From positions 1-64,000 of the forward strand of contig JADKBL010000018.1 of NCBI GenBank assembly GCA_016718875.1: a stretch of 64,000 nt of DNA, read 5' to 3'. Both the position numbers and the translations under genes were made by a program. Below are positions 1 to 9,427 of this stretch, in pieces. A model generated the notes under the pieces. It searched no databases. It saw only the letters and a program-made list of their open reading frames with translations, and was not told the DNA's origin. Within the stretch, counting starts at the first letter, position 1. Each line of letters starts with the position of its first letter. Source of the stretch: Bacteroidota bacterium. GTDB lineage: Bacteria > Bacteroidota > Bacteroidia > Bacteroidales > VadinHA17.

Positions 1-1
1 G

Positions 2-1474
2 AACAGGACAATCACTTTTCCGGGGGTACCTCAGTATTCTCTTGTTAGTGATATTCTGCCTGACAAATTCAATGAAAATGTGGTTTATGCCTCATTCAAT
101 AACATGTTCGCTGATGATTTCAAACCATATATCCTTAAAAGCAGAGATAAAGGAAAGACATGGATTTCAATCACATCAAAACTACCTGACAACGGATCAA
201 TTCATACTATTGAACAGGATAATGTAAATCCAAATCTGCTCTTTGCCGGATCAGAATTCAGTTTCTTCTTCTCCATTGATGGAGGTAACGAATGGATTGA
301 ATTCAAATCAGGTTTGCCAACCATATCTGTTAAAGACATTGCCATACAGGAACGTGAGACAGATCTTGTCCTGGCAACTTTCGGAAGAGGTTTCTATGTA
401 CTGGATGATTATTCCCCTTTGCGAAATTTCAAAAAAGAAATGCTTGATAAAGAAGGATATATCTTCCCTGTCAGGGATGCTAAAATGTATGTTCAGGCCA
501 GCGGATTTGATAACCAGGGTTCTACCTATTTTAAGGCTCCCAATCCTGAATTTGGAGCAACTTTTACTTACTATGTAAAAGATATTCCAAAAACTGCAAA
601 AGCTATAAGGCAGGAGAAGGAGAAGGCATTGTTTGAAAAAGGTGAACCTATTCCGCAACCTTCGGGAGAGGATCTGCTCAGAGAAGATTCAGAGATTAAG
701 CCTTATCTCATTTTTACGATTACTGATGAAAGCAATAATGTTGTGAAAAGGCTTTATAAATCAGCTTCAAAGGGTGTTAACAGAATAACCTGGAATTATG
801 GTTATGAAGGCATTAATCCGGTGACAACTGAAAAATTTGAACCTGTCAGTACTGAGGGAAGAAGAGGTGGAGGTGGAATACAGGCTATGCCTGGTAATTA
901 TAAAGTATCGATGTCAATATATTCAAAAGGAGAAACCAGGGAACTGGCATCTGCAGAACAATTTATATGCAAACCGCTTAATCTCTCCACTTTCACTGCC
1001 ATTGACCAGAATTCAAAATACAAATGGATAAAGGAAGCATCTGACTTCACCAGGAGTGTGTATGGTTCAATTAGTTACGCCAATGAGCTTCTGAAAAAAG
1101 TAAATTCGGTGATGCAGGCGATCCATCAGACTCCGGCCTCTACTCCAGAACTTATGAAAGAGGCATCCAGGATCAACACCGAGCTTAAGGACGTTCTTTC
1201 AATTTACAGCGGTCCAAGGGCTAAAGCCAGCTGGGAAGAACTGCCTCCGATGGATCTGCCTCTATCAGAAAGGCTTGATAATATGGCATCTGCGACATAT
1301 GGCACCAGCGGAGTTATTTCAGCTACAGCCATTGAGCAGCTACGTATACTTCATGAGGAATTTCCTCCGCTTATGAACAGGATCAAAAAAGCGGGTGAAG
1401 ACCTTCAGGCACTCGACAGGAAACTTGATGCAGTTAAGGCACCCTGGACACCCGGAAGGGTACCTGTTCTTTAA
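2..1474 (+). CDS. VPS10/sortilin-like BNR-repeat protein, 5' end outside window
   Basis: The reading frame is open from base 2, so only the C-terminal part (about 490 residues) is present and the true start lies upstream. Two Asp-box motifs of the S-x-D-x-G-x-x-W type are visible near the visible N-terminus (SRDKGKTW and SIDGGNEW), followed by 'GRGFYVLDDY', typical of the beta-propeller of bacterial VPS10/sialidase-like 'glycosyl hydrolase' proteins. The C-terminal 300 residues hold a beta-rich segment and a helical tail, as in the roughly 1000-residue exported members of this family. A role in binding or processing an extracellular polymer or peptide is inferred from family only; no catalytic residue can be assigned. 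It is followed by 170 bases containing a repeat before the sugar gene run. Confidence 0.75.
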   Translation, partial: NRTITFPGVPQYSLVSDILPDKFNENVVYASFNNMFADDFKPYILKSRDKGKTWISITSKLPDNGSIHTIEQDNVNPNLLFAGSEFSFFFSIDGGNEWIEFKSGLPTISVKDIAIQERETDLVLATFGRGFYVLDDYSPLRNFKKEMLDKEGYIFPVRDAKMYVQASGFDNQGSTYFKAPNPEFGATFTYYVKDIPKTAKAIRQEKEKALFEKGEPIPQPSGEDLLREDSEIKPYLIFTITDESNNVVKRLYKSASKGVNRITWNYGYEGINPVTTEKFEPVSTEGRRGGGGIQAMPGNYKVSMSIYSKGETRELASAEQFICKPLNLSTFTAIDQNSKYKWIKEASDFTRSVYGSISYANELLKKVNSVMQAIHQTPASTPELMKEASRINTELKDVLSIYSGPRAKASWEELPPMDLPLSERLDNMASATYGTSGVISATAIEQLRILHEEFPPLMNRIKKAGEDLQALDRKLDAVKAPWTPGRVPVL

Positions 1475-1545
1475 ACAGGAAACTGTCACATTTATATTGC
1501 ATTTGTGAAGAATGTTTGTTAAAATTGTTAGAAGAAACGGCTTGC

Positions 1546-1573
1546 GGCTACCGGTTACCGGTGACCGGGAGCC
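1546..1573. repeat. ACCGGTTACCGG-type palindromic repeat
   Basis: A 28-base segment starting GGCTACCGG and ending CCGGGAGCC, with the palindromic core CCGGTTACCGG. The flanking GGCT/AGCC can pair. The same TTACCG unit recurs at 13975-14000. It lies between two co-directional genes. Confidence 0.5.
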
Positions 1574-1646
1574 TTTAAGGATGAAAATATAATATTCGTA
1601 AAAGACCAATCACAAAATATATTAGTATTAACTTAAATAAAATATC

Positions 1647-2657
1647 ATGAGCAGACCGGTAACACTTTTTACGGGACAATGGGCAGATTTGCCATTTGAA
1701 ACTCTATGTCAGAAAGCCAAATCCTTTGGATATGACGGTTTGGAAATTGCCTGCTGGGGCGACCATATGGAAATAGATAAAGCCGATGAAGCATATTGCA
1801 GAAAGAAAAAGGATATTCTGGCAAAATACGGACTTAAAGTATATGCACTTGGAAACCATCTGGTTGGACAGGCTGTATGTGATAATATTGATGACCGCCA
1901 CAAGAGTATTGTACCTGCTTATGTGTGGGGTGATGGCAAGCCTGAAGGTGTTAAGCAGCGTGCTGCACAGGAGATGATCCGCACAGCGGAAGTTGCTAAA
2001 AGAATGGGTGCATCAGTAGTTACCGGTTTCACCGGAAGTTCAATATGGCATCTTAATTATTCATTTCCTCCTGTTACTCCTGAAATGATCGAGAAGGGTT
2101 TTGCTGATTTTGCAGCAAGATGGACTCCTATCCTTGATAAATACCATGAGCTTGGTATCAATTTCGCACTTGAGGTACATCCCACAGAGATAGCGTTTGA
2201 CATTGCATCGGCCCGCAGGGCACTCAAAGCAATTAAGAACCATTCAAATTTCGGATTCAACTTCGATCCTTCACATTTCGGCTATCAGGGTGTTGATTAT
2301 GTAAAATATATCTATGAGTTTTCAGATAAGATATTCCATGTTCATATGAAGGATGTTGGCTGGTCTGATGTTCCAACGGAAGCCGGAGTGTTTGGAGGAC
2401 ATACTGATTTTGGCACCAGGGGACGCTTCTGGGATTTCAGGAGCCTTGGTCACGGAAATATTAAATTTGAAGAGATTATCAGGGCACTTAATCGTATAAA
2501 ATATAACGGCCCTCTTTCAGTAGAATGGGAAGACAGTGGTATGGACAGGGAATTCGGAGCCAAAGAGGCATGCGAATTTGTAAGAAAGGTTGATTTCCCT
2601 CCTCAAACATTGCATTCGACGCTGCTTTTGAAAAAAAATAATTCTGAAATAATTTAA
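1647..2657 (+). CDS. sugar phosphate isomerase/epimerase-like TIM-barrel protein
   Basis: This is a 336-residue xylose-isomerase-like TIM barrel (AP_endonuc_2 fold). The usual divalent-metal ligand pattern is intact: Glu176 (ALEVHP), Asp207 with His210 (FNFDPSH), His233 (HVHMKD) and Glu293 (SVEWED). No signal peptide is seen, so it should act in the cytosol. In Bacteroidota such enzymes isomerise or epimerise sugars or cleave 3-keto-glycosides, beside Gfo/Idh/MocA dehydrogenases. The exact substrate cannot be read from sequence. It heads a run with an MFS transporter 31 bases downstream and a cytosolic Gfo/Idh/MocA oxidoreductase, which fits uptake followed by isomerisation and oxidoreduction. 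Confidence 0.85.
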   Translation: MSRPVTLFTGQWADLPFETLCQKAKSFGYDGLEIACWGDHMEIDKADEAYCRKKKDILAKYGLKVYALGNHLVGQAVCDNIDDRHKSIVPAYVWGDGKPEGVKQRAAQEMIRTAEVAKRMGASVVTGFTGSSIWHLNYSFPPVTPEMIEKGFADFAARWTPILDKYHELGINFALEVHPTEIAFDIASARRALKAIKNHSNFGFNFDPSHFGYQGVDYVKYIYEFSDKIFHVHMKDVGWSDVPTEAGVFGGHTDFGTRGRFWDFRSLGHGNIKFEEIIRALNRIKYNGPLSVEWEDSGMDREFGAKEACEFVRKVDFPPQTLHSTLLLKKNNSEII

Positions 2658-2688
2658 TTTAAAACTAACCTTACCTAATTAAAAAAGG

Positions 2689-3942
2689 ATGGATAACATT
2701 AAGAAGACTCAGCTTTTCAATGCAAGTTGTGTTGCATTGGTTGTTACAGCCCTTGCCTTTGCAACAAGAGGTTCATTCGTTGAAGCATGGGCTACGGAGT
2801 TCAATCTAACCCACACTCAGGTTGGATGGATTATCGGCACAGCCTTCTGGGGATTTACCCTGGCAATGGTTTTCGGAGGTCCGCTTGTTGATGTCATCGG
2901 ATTGGGAAGAATCCTCTCAATAGCATTCTTCTGCCATGTTGCCGGGATTATTCTTACAATAATAGCCACAGGCTTCTGGACACTTTTTATTTCTACATTA
3001 CTGGTAGGTATTGCAAACGGAAGCGTTGAAGCAGCTTGTAATCCACTCATAACCAGCATGTATACTGATGACAAGACCCGTCGTCTGAACAGGTTCCATG
3101 CCTGGTTCCCGACCGGAATTGTAATCGGAGGACTGGTGGTTTATCTGTTCAATAATATAGGACTGGACAACTGGCGTTATGCAATGGCAATAATGCTGCT
3201 GCCTACTTTTGCTTACGGATATATGTTCCTTAACAAACAATTTCCTCAGACAGAAAGAGTGGTTTCAGGATTCTCTTACAAGGATATGCTAAAAGCATGT
3301 ATTAGTCCTCTTTTCCTGTTCATGGCAGCATCTATGCTGCTTACAGCGGCTACAGAACTGGGTACGAACCAGTGGATATCCGCGTTGCTTGCAAATGTAT
3401 CTGATAATCCTATTCTTCTCCTGGTATGGATATCCGGTATAATGGCGCTTGCACGTCAGTTCGGGGGAACCGTAATTCACAACCTGAAATCAACTGTGGT
3501 CCTTCTTACATCATCCGTTCTTGCATTTATTGGATGTCTTCTTATGGGATACACCAATGGAGCCCTTGTATTCGCGTCAGCAGGCATATTTGCTCTCGGC
3601 ATTGCTTTCTTCTGGCCCTCCATGCTTGGTTTTGTATCTGAGAATATACCTCAGAGCGGGGCTCTTGGACTCGCAATAATGGGAGGCATCGGTTTCCTCG
3701 GAGGTGCAATAGCACAACCTGTACTGGGAGCTATTTTCGATGCCCAGACAGCAGCTTCAGTCCCGGCAGGGCAGACACTTGAAGCACTGAAGGCAGCTGC
3801 AGCAGGAACACAGGAAGCAATGACATGGGCTGAGGTTCAGCTCAGAGGAGGTGCCCTTACACTCAGATCAGTTGCACTGATTCCGGCAGTTCTTATTATC
3901 GGATTCACCTTCCTGCATATATGGAAGAGGAAGCAGGTGTAA
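2689..3942 (+). CDS. MFS transporter, probable sugar or sugar-derivative importer
   Basis: This is a 417-residue, very hydrophobic protein with about 12 membrane segments, the size and layout of the major facilitator superfamily. The first loop region 'GTAFWGFTLAMVFGGPLVDVIGLGRI' matches the conserved MFS loop 2-3 pattern (G-x3-D-x2-G-R-like). A purine-rich stretch precedes the ATG. Its position between a metal-dependent TIM-barrel isomerase and a cytosolic Gfo/Idh/MocA oxidoreductase suggests it brings in the sugar they process. A charged/alanine-rich insert (about residues 345-385) lies before the last membrane helix. Substrate is inference. Confidence 0.85.
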   Translation: MDNIKKTQLFNASCVALVVTALAFATRGSFVEAWATEFNLTHTQVGWIIGTAFWGFTLAMVFGGPLVDVIGLGRILSIAFFCHVAGIILTIIATGFWTLFISTLLVGIANGSVEAACNPLITSMYTDDKTRRLNRFHAWFPTGIVIGGLVVYLFNNIGLDNWRYAMAIMLLPTFAYGYMFLNKQFPQTERVVSGFSYKDMLKACISPLFLFMAASMLLTAATELGTNQWISALLANVSDNPILLLVWISGIMALARQFGGTVIHNLKSTVVLLTSSVLAFIGCLLMGYTNGALVFASAGIFALGIAFFWPSMLGFVSENIPQSGALGLAIMGGIGFLGGAIAQPVLGAIFDAQTAASVPAGQTLEALKAAAAGTQEAMTWAEVQLRGGALTLRSVALIPAVLIIGFTFLHIWKRKQV

Positions 3943-4074
3943 ACGGATAACCATCCTTCGTCAGCTCATGGCAAGCAGGCGGACGGCTAGCCAAAGGAGG
4001 CTCAGTTCAGAATTTGAGAAGCTTACTGTTCCCCTGCGGGATGATGAAAATAAAATAAATTAAATATTTTGATT

Positions 4075-5208
4075 ATGAAAAAGATAAGAATGGGAATGAT
4101 TGGCGGTGGGTTCGGTGCATTCATAGGTGATGCTCACCGTCGTGCCTCAAGGATTTGCAATGACTTTGAACTTGTGGGTGGTGTTTTTGATGCAGACTAT
4201 GAAAAGAGCAGGGAGTTTGCAAAAAAAGAAGGCATCGCTGCTGACAGGTGCTATAAAAGTGTTGAAGCACTGATTAAGGCTGAAAAAGCTTTGCCTCCCG
4301 ACAAACGGATGCAGGTGGTTTCAATAGTCACTCCGAATGCACTGCATTTCCCCTTTGCAAAAGCTCTGCTAAATGCAGGTTTTCACCTTGTCTGTGAAAA
4401 ACCTATGACAATGACTGTTAAGGAAGCTGTTGAGCTTGAAAAGCTGGTAGCAAAAACGAAACTGACATTCGCTCTCACCCATACTTATACTGGTTATCCG
4501 ATGATAAGGCAAATGCGAGATATCATCGCCAGCGGAGCACTTGGAACAATCCAGCGAATAGATGCCCAGTACTACCAGGGTTGGATTAATTCAATAATTC
4601 ACGGCACAGGAAGCAGAATCACAGGTGTATGGAGGCTTGATCCGAAACATGCCGGCGCCAGCAGCTGTATGGGTGATATAGGCGTGCATGCATTCAATCT
4701 TATCGAGTATACGACTGGAATCGAAATAAAAGAGGTACTATCCGATCTTAATCCTGTAAAAGAAGGAATCAAGCTTGACCTTGATGGTACAGTTCTGGTA
4801 AGATTCAATAAAAAACTCAAGGGAGTGATCAGGGCAAGCCAGGTTTGCGGAGGAGAGGAGAATAATCTGACTATTGCGGTATATGGTTCAAAAGCCAGTC
4901 TTAAATGGGGACAGGAAAATCCAAACTACCTCACAATGCTGAGTGATACCGAACCTACTAAAACCTTCAAACCTGCTCATGGCTATAATGATAAGTTTGC
5001 GGAATCAAGCCATACCATGCCATCAGGTCATCCTGAAGGCATTTATGAAGCACTTGCCAATATTTATAAAGGCACTGCGAAGTCTATCAGAGGAGAGAAG
5101 TTCACTCCTGGTGAATTCCCGACCGTTCATGACGGCGTAAGAGGAATGAAGTTCATTCATGCTGTTGTTGAGTCGAACAAAGGCGGAAACAAGTGGGTTA
5201 AGGTATAA
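4075..5208 (+). CDS. Gfo/Idh/MocA family oxidoreductase (cytosolic)
   Basis: About 377 residues. The N-terminal Rossmann fold starts immediately with 'MKKIRMGMIGGGFGAFIG' (G-x-G-x-x-G-like dinucleotide loop), and the family 'CEKPMTM' motif provides the conserved Glu-Lys-Pro whose lysine is catalytic. I chose the ATG at 4075 over a TTG two codons earlier because the Rossmann strand begins there. No Tat or lipoprotein signal is present, unlike the other four paralogues in this window, so this one should be cytosolic. It likely oxidises or reduces a sugar imported by the preceding MFS transporter, using NAD(P). Substrate unknown. Confidence 0.88.
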   Translation: MKKIRMGMIGGGFGAFIGDAHRRASRICNDFELVGGVFDADYEKSREFAKKEGIAADRCYKSVEALIKAEKALPPDKRMQVVSIVTPNALHFPFAKALLNAGFHLVCEKPMTMTVKEAVELEKLVAKTKLTFALTHTYTGYPMIRQMRDIIASGALGTIQRIDAQYYQGWINSIIHGTGSRITGVWRLDPKHAGASSCMGDIGVHAFNLIEYTTGIEIKEVLSDLNPVKEGIKLDLDGTVLVRFNKKLKGVIRASQVCGGEENNLTIAVYGSKASLKWGQENPNYLTMLSDTEPTKTFKPAHGYNDKFAESSHTMPSGHPEGIYEALANIYKGTAKSIRGEKFTPGEFPTVHDGVRGMKFIHAVVESNKGGNKWVKV

Positions 5209-5212
5209 TGAA

Positions 5213-5236
5213 GGCGTCAGGCGTCAGGCGTAAGGC
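5213..5236. repeat. GGCGTCA tandem units of a dispersed repeat
   Basis: Three tandem GGCGTCA/GGCGTAA units directly after the stop codon of the oxidoreductase gene. A related block in inverted orientation (ending CTTGCGCCTGAC) sits at 61046-61080. Confidence 0.5.
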
Positions 5237-5243
5237 ATTGACA

Positions 5244-5277
5244 GGTTCCCCTCCTGGGAGGGGCCAGGGGTGGGTTT
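5244..5277. repeat. GC-rich dispersed repeat, copy 1 (forward)
   Basis: A 34-base block starting GGTTCCCCTCC and ending CCAGGGGTGGGTTT. The reverse complement of 56559-56592 matches it at 32 of 34 positions. It contains self-complementary CCCCTCC/GGAGGGG-like runs and can fold. It sits in an intergenic gap. Confidence 0.7.
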
Positions 5278-5337
5278 TAATAGAAAGAACATTCCTGCTG
5301 TTACTAACAGTATTGACATATTAGACTAACTAATTAA

Positions 5338-6290
5338 ATGATAGACACCCAAATGAAAAACACTAAAAATAACCTTTCAAGGCGTAAATTCCTTGGAATA
5401 ACAACTGCTGCGGCAGGCCTTGCAATGGTATCGTGGAAAGATGGTATTGCATCCACTTCAGGGTTTCAGTCAGCCGGGAAACCAAACTCAAATTTTGGCG
5501 GAGTTCAGGTTGGGGCTATTACATACAGCTGGAGAAGTATGCCGGGGAAACCCGAAGATATCATCAGATACTGTCAGCAGACAGGGATCAGCTCAATCGA
5601 GCTTATGGGTGATGTTGCAGAAAAGTTTGCCGGCATCCCTGAGGGGAAAGAGGGTAGCGAGGAAAGGATTAAATGGCGTCTTGCAGCTCCTCTGAACAAA
5701 TTCAAGGAGCTACGTAAAATGTTCGGCGATGCCGGAATTAAAATACATATTGCTAAATTCTCACCGGCAAACTGGACGGAAGCTGAAATAGACTATTCTT
5801 TCAAGGCAGCCAAAGCTCTGGGTGCCATTGGAGTATGCAACGAAATAGGTGACGATGCCTGCAAAAAGATGGGACCGATTGCAAAGTCGAACGGGATGGT
5901 GGCAATCTTCCATAACCATCTTCAACCAGGCGAACCGGGATGGAACTTTGAAAAATTCCTCGATTACTCCCTGCCTATATGCTGAATTTTGATGCCGGGC
6001 ATTATTACGGAGCAACAGGCTTACATCCCAACGGAATAATTGAAAAACTGCACAGCAGGATTGTAAGCATTCACCTAAAGGATAAAACAGGACCAAAAGA
6101 TGATCCGGCCAATACCAACATGCCATGGGGAAAAGGTAAAACTCCTATCAGTGATATTTTACTCCTGTTGAAAAAGAATAAATGGCCAATAAATACAGAT
6201 ATTGAGCTGGAATATCCTGTTCCTGAAGGTTCTGATGCAGTTGCAGAGGTAAAGAAATGCGTTGAATACTGCAGGAATATTCTAAGCTGA
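5338..6290 (+). CDS. Tat-exported TIM-barrel sugar isomerase/epimerase-like protein (frameshifted)
   Basis: The N-terminal part has a twin-arginine motif (SRRKFLG) and a hydrophobic stretch; translation may begin at 5338 or 5353. The barrel continues with FHNH, NFDAGHYYGATG, SIHLKD and DIELEYP, matching the metal-site strands of the xylose-isomerase-like fold, about 317 residues in all. The frame breaks near 5968-5972. As written, the first part ends '...FLDYSLPIC' and the rest lies in another frame from 'MLNFDAGH'. One extra C in the CCC run restores '...FLDYSPAYMLNFDAGH', so this is probably a sequence error rather than a dead gene. Periplasmic location and the neighbouring ThuA/PmoA and Gfo genes suggest action on an exported-enzyme sugar intermediate. 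Confidence 0.8.
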
Positions 6291-6292
6291 AT

Positions 6293-7972
6293 ATGAAACA
6301 CAGAAGAATCCTGATTTGGCTTTCATTGGCTCTTTTCAATATTATTTTATTTTGGAGCTGTGAAATAAATAACAATAAAAGCCAGGTCAGGATTCTTATT
6401 TTAAGCGGACGAAACAATCATGAATGGAGTAAAACCACTCCCCTCCTTTCAGAGATTTACGGCAAGGCAAAACGCTTCTCCGTCAGCATCACTGAACAAC
6501 CTGATACTCTTAAATATATTTCCTTAAAACAATTCGATGTAATAGTCAGCAACTGGAACACCTGGCCTGATAATGAAACAAGGTTTTCTTCAGAATGGGA
6601 AGCTGACTTCATAAGATTTGTAAATGAGGGAGGTGGTGTTGTGTTTATTCATGCAGGCGCCTCTTCATTTTACGGATGGGACGATTACCATAAGATAGGT
6701 ACAGGCCGGTGGGGCAAAGAAACAAGTCACGGCAAACCACAAAAAGGAATGGTATGCGAACTCAGTCAGGATCATCCGGTTACAGAAGGCATCAATGATT
6801 TCTATATCACGGATGAATTATGGAAAAAAACGGATATCCATTCTGATGCAACAGCACTTGCCTCTGTCTCCTGGACAGATGATGTAACAGGAGAACAATT
6901 CAAAGAAAAAGCCGTTTTTACAACCCTGTACGGAAAGGGAAGGAGCTTCTACACAATCCTCGGACATGATGAAAGAGCAATGCTCAATTCAGGTTTTCAG
7001 ACACTGCTTTTAAGAGGTACGCTATGGGCTGCCGGAAGTGAAGAGATAACAGAAATACCTGCTGAACTTCAGGCTTTCTCTACTGCTAAGGACTCCAGCC
7101 TGGTATTCAACCGGTCGGATTCAACAATCAGCCTTGCAAAAGGTCAGAACATTGTATGGAAATATAATTTTAACAACAGGTATGGAAAACAATATTTTCA
7201 TCCTGTAAATGCCGGTACTTCAACCCTCACCTGTGTAAGTCCTCCGGACCACCCATGGCATATGGGATTATGGTTCTCATGGAAATTTATTAATGGAATA
7301 AACTACTGGGAATACATTAATGACTATAAATCAGAAAAGACCGGTTACAGATCTGCAGGAAAAACCCGGATAAATGATATGAAATTTCTGGAAGGGAAAG
7401 ATTACTCTGCAGATATCAGCCTTAATATTCAGTATCAGCCTGACGGAGGTGAGGCAGTTATGTCAGAACTTTGCAATCTGCATATATCACCTCCATCAGA
7501 TGGAAGCTATTACATCGACTTCGATCATACCTTTACTCCTCTTTCAGATGTAGTAGTCCTTGACAGAACTCCGATTACAGGAGAACCTGACGGACAATCA
7601 TGGGGAGGGTATTCGGGATTATCGGTGAGGTTCAGCCAGGATTATACATCTGCTTCAATTATTGCACCGGATACTGCAAACAATCACAGAAAAAATCCCT
7701 GGGTTTATATGGGATTCAAAACACTCACAGGCAGAGATGCAGGTATTTGCATATTGCAGGACCCCGGATTTACAACAAACGTAACAAGCTGGTACATAAT
7801 AAATGATCCGGCAGCACCTTTCTATTATTACAGTCCTGCTGCAATTTATGACGGGAAAATCATTCTCCGGCACGGTGAAAATCTGCGGTTAAAATACAGA
7901 GTATGGATTTTACAGGGAAATGTAACAATGACGAAGTTACAGGAAAAATATAATGAATATTTAAGAAAATAA
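6293..7972 (+). CDS. ThuA-like domain fused to PmoA-like (DUF6807) domain, exported
   Basis: 559 residues starting two bases after the preceding gene's stop, so translationally linked. The N-terminus is hydrophobic and ends 'FWSCEINNN', a plausible lipobox. Residues about 30-245 are a ThuA/glutamine-amidotransferase-like fold ('ILILSGRNNHEWSKTTPLLSEIY', 'GGGVVFIHAGASSFYGW', 'GHDERAM'). The remaining residues resemble the PmoA-like/DUF6807 beta-rich domain ('HPVNAGTSTLTCVSPPDHPWHMGLWFSW', 'EPDGQSWGGYSGLSVRF'). ThuA proteins are linked to trehalose/disaccharide utilisation and the second domain to sugar clusters of planctomycetes and Bacteroidota. Neither has a firmly known reaction that I can assign here. 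Confidence 0.82.
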   Translation: MKHRRILIWLSLALFNIILFWSCEINNNKSQVRILILSGRNNHEWSKTTPLLSEIYGKAKRFSVSITEQPDTLKYISLKQFDVIVSNWNTWPDNETRFSSEWEADFIRFVNEGGGVVFIHAGASSFYGWDDYHKIGTGRWGKETSHGKPQKGMVCELSQDHPVTEGINDFYITDELWKKTDIHSDATALASVSWTDDVTGEQFKEKAVFTTLYGKGRSFYTILGHDERAMLNSGFQTLLLRGTLWAAGSEEITEIPAELQAFSTAKDSSLVFNRSDSTISLAKGQNIVWKYNFNNRYGKQYFHPVNAGTSTLTCVSPPDHPWHMGLWFSWKFINGINYWEYINDYKSEKTGYRSAGKTRINDMKFLEGKDYSADISLNIQYQPDGGEAVMSELCNLHISPPSDGSYYIDFDHTFTPLSDVVVLDRTPITGEPDGQSWGGYSGLSVRFSQDYTSASIIAPDTANNHRKNPWVYMGFKTLTGRDAGICILQDPGFTTNVTSWYIINDPAAPFYYYSPAAIYDGKIILRHGENLRLKYRVWILQGNVTMTKLQEKYNEYLRK

Positions 7973-8002
7973 TAATATTAATACTGATCAAAAAATTCAG
8001 CT

Positions 8003-9365
8003 ATGGAAAAGAAACGTCAATTCACCCGGAGGGATTTTGTTCAGAAGACAGCTATTGGTGCTGCAGGATTGGCAATATTGCCTACAATTCTTCCATCATG
8101 CAAAGACCGTAAACCTGCCAACAGCAGGATAAATATCGCTCACATTGGTGTCGGGGACAGGGGCACTGCTGAACTTGTTTATTATCTTCTTCCACTTAAG
8201 GACTGTAAATATTTCTGTATGTGATGTTTTTAAGGATCGCCGCGAAAAAGCCGCACAGACTATAGATAATTTCTACAGGACAAACAATGATCCGGTACCG
8301 CAATGTTCTGCTTATCTTGATTTTGAGGAGATACTTCAGCGCGATGACATTGACGCTGTTCACATAACAACACCTGACCACTGGCATGTTCCTGCAGCTA
8401 TCAGGGCCGCAAGGGCTGGCAAGCATATTATGCTCGCAAAGCCTCTCGGATTGAGCTATCCTCAGAATCTTATACTGGCAAAAGAACTTGCGGCAAATAA
8501 TGTACGTTTCCATTATGGCACACAGCAGAGAACTTCACCTCATATGAAACTTGGGTATGATATGATCAGGGAAGGTCTTCTCGGTGAGATTGAGCGTGTT
8601 GATGTCTGGGCGCCTGGAAAAAATCCGGTGGAAAGTCCTGTTTGCAATGAAGTTCCTGTACCGGCTGATTTTGATTTCGACAAATGGACAGGTCCTGCTC
8701 CGCTAAGCCCATACTGCCCCGACCGGGTAACTAATAACAGCTCATGGTTCAACTATGATTACAGTATTGGATTTCTTGGAGGTTGGGGTGCTCATCCTCT
8801 CGATATCCTTGTATGGATACTTAAGGAAAAAGTTTCAGGCATCTACTCCTGTGAAGGTACCGGTCAGTTTTGGGCACCGGGCGGCCTGTACAACAATATC
8901 TGGTCGTGGGATGTGAAATGCAAATACCAGAATGGCATAGAAGTCCACTTTGTAAGTGATGATATAGCTGTGAATGACGTACTAAACCACCGTGAAATAA
9001 AAGAAACCAACGGTACAACATTTTATGGGACAAAGGGATGGCTGTCGCTCAGTCGTTCTTCTGCACAATCAGATATTCCTGAGATAAATAAAAGGATCAA
9101 TGAATTCCCAAAAACCAATGACGGATGGATAAAGAGTGAGCTCAACATTATGGGTCAGGCTTTTCTTGATGTCATCAATGGCAAAACAAAAGAGCTGTGT
9201 CCGCTGGAAGATGCAATTATCTCTGATACAATCAGTCATATGGGTGATATTGCAATCAGATCTGCAAGGAAAGTTACCTGGGATCCTGAAAAAGGTGAGG
9301 TATGGGGCGATCCTGAAGCAAACAATTTATATATCAGGGAGATGAGAAGTCCGTATACGGTATAG
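8003..9365 (+). CDS. Tat-exported Gfo/Idh/MocA oxidoreductase (frameshifted)
   Basis: Starts 'MEKKRQFTRRDFVQK' with a twin-arginine motif and a hydrophobic segment ending 'LPSC', so exported and possibly lipid-anchored. The Rossmann strand 'INIAHIGVGDRGTAELVYYLLPLKDCK' is in one frame and the continuation 'ISVCDVFKDRREKAAQ' is in the next. Skipping one base at 8207-8211 joins them, so a one-base insertion is likely an error. Conserved 'ITTPDHWH' and 'HYGTQQR' blocks are present. The usual EKP motif reads 'MLAKPLGLSY', i.e. Glu replaced by Ala but Lys kept. The full-length protein is about 453 residues. It likely oxidises a glycoside in the periplasm with a tightly held cofactor; this is inferred from the family. 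Confidence 0.83.
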
Positions 9366-9372
9366 TATTTTA

Positions 9373-9419
9373 ACCACAAAGGACACAAAGGAAAACACAA
9401 AGTTCACAGAGAGAAAACC
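9373..9419. repeat. CACAAAGG/CACAGAG dispersed repeat
   Basis: AACCACAAAGGACACAAAGG followed by AAACACAAAGTTCACAGAGAG. It belongs to the same family as the blocks at 17276-17384 and 54079-54180. It fills the gap between the oxidoreductase and peptidase genes. Confidence 0.6.
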
Positions 9420-9427
9420 ATTAACAA

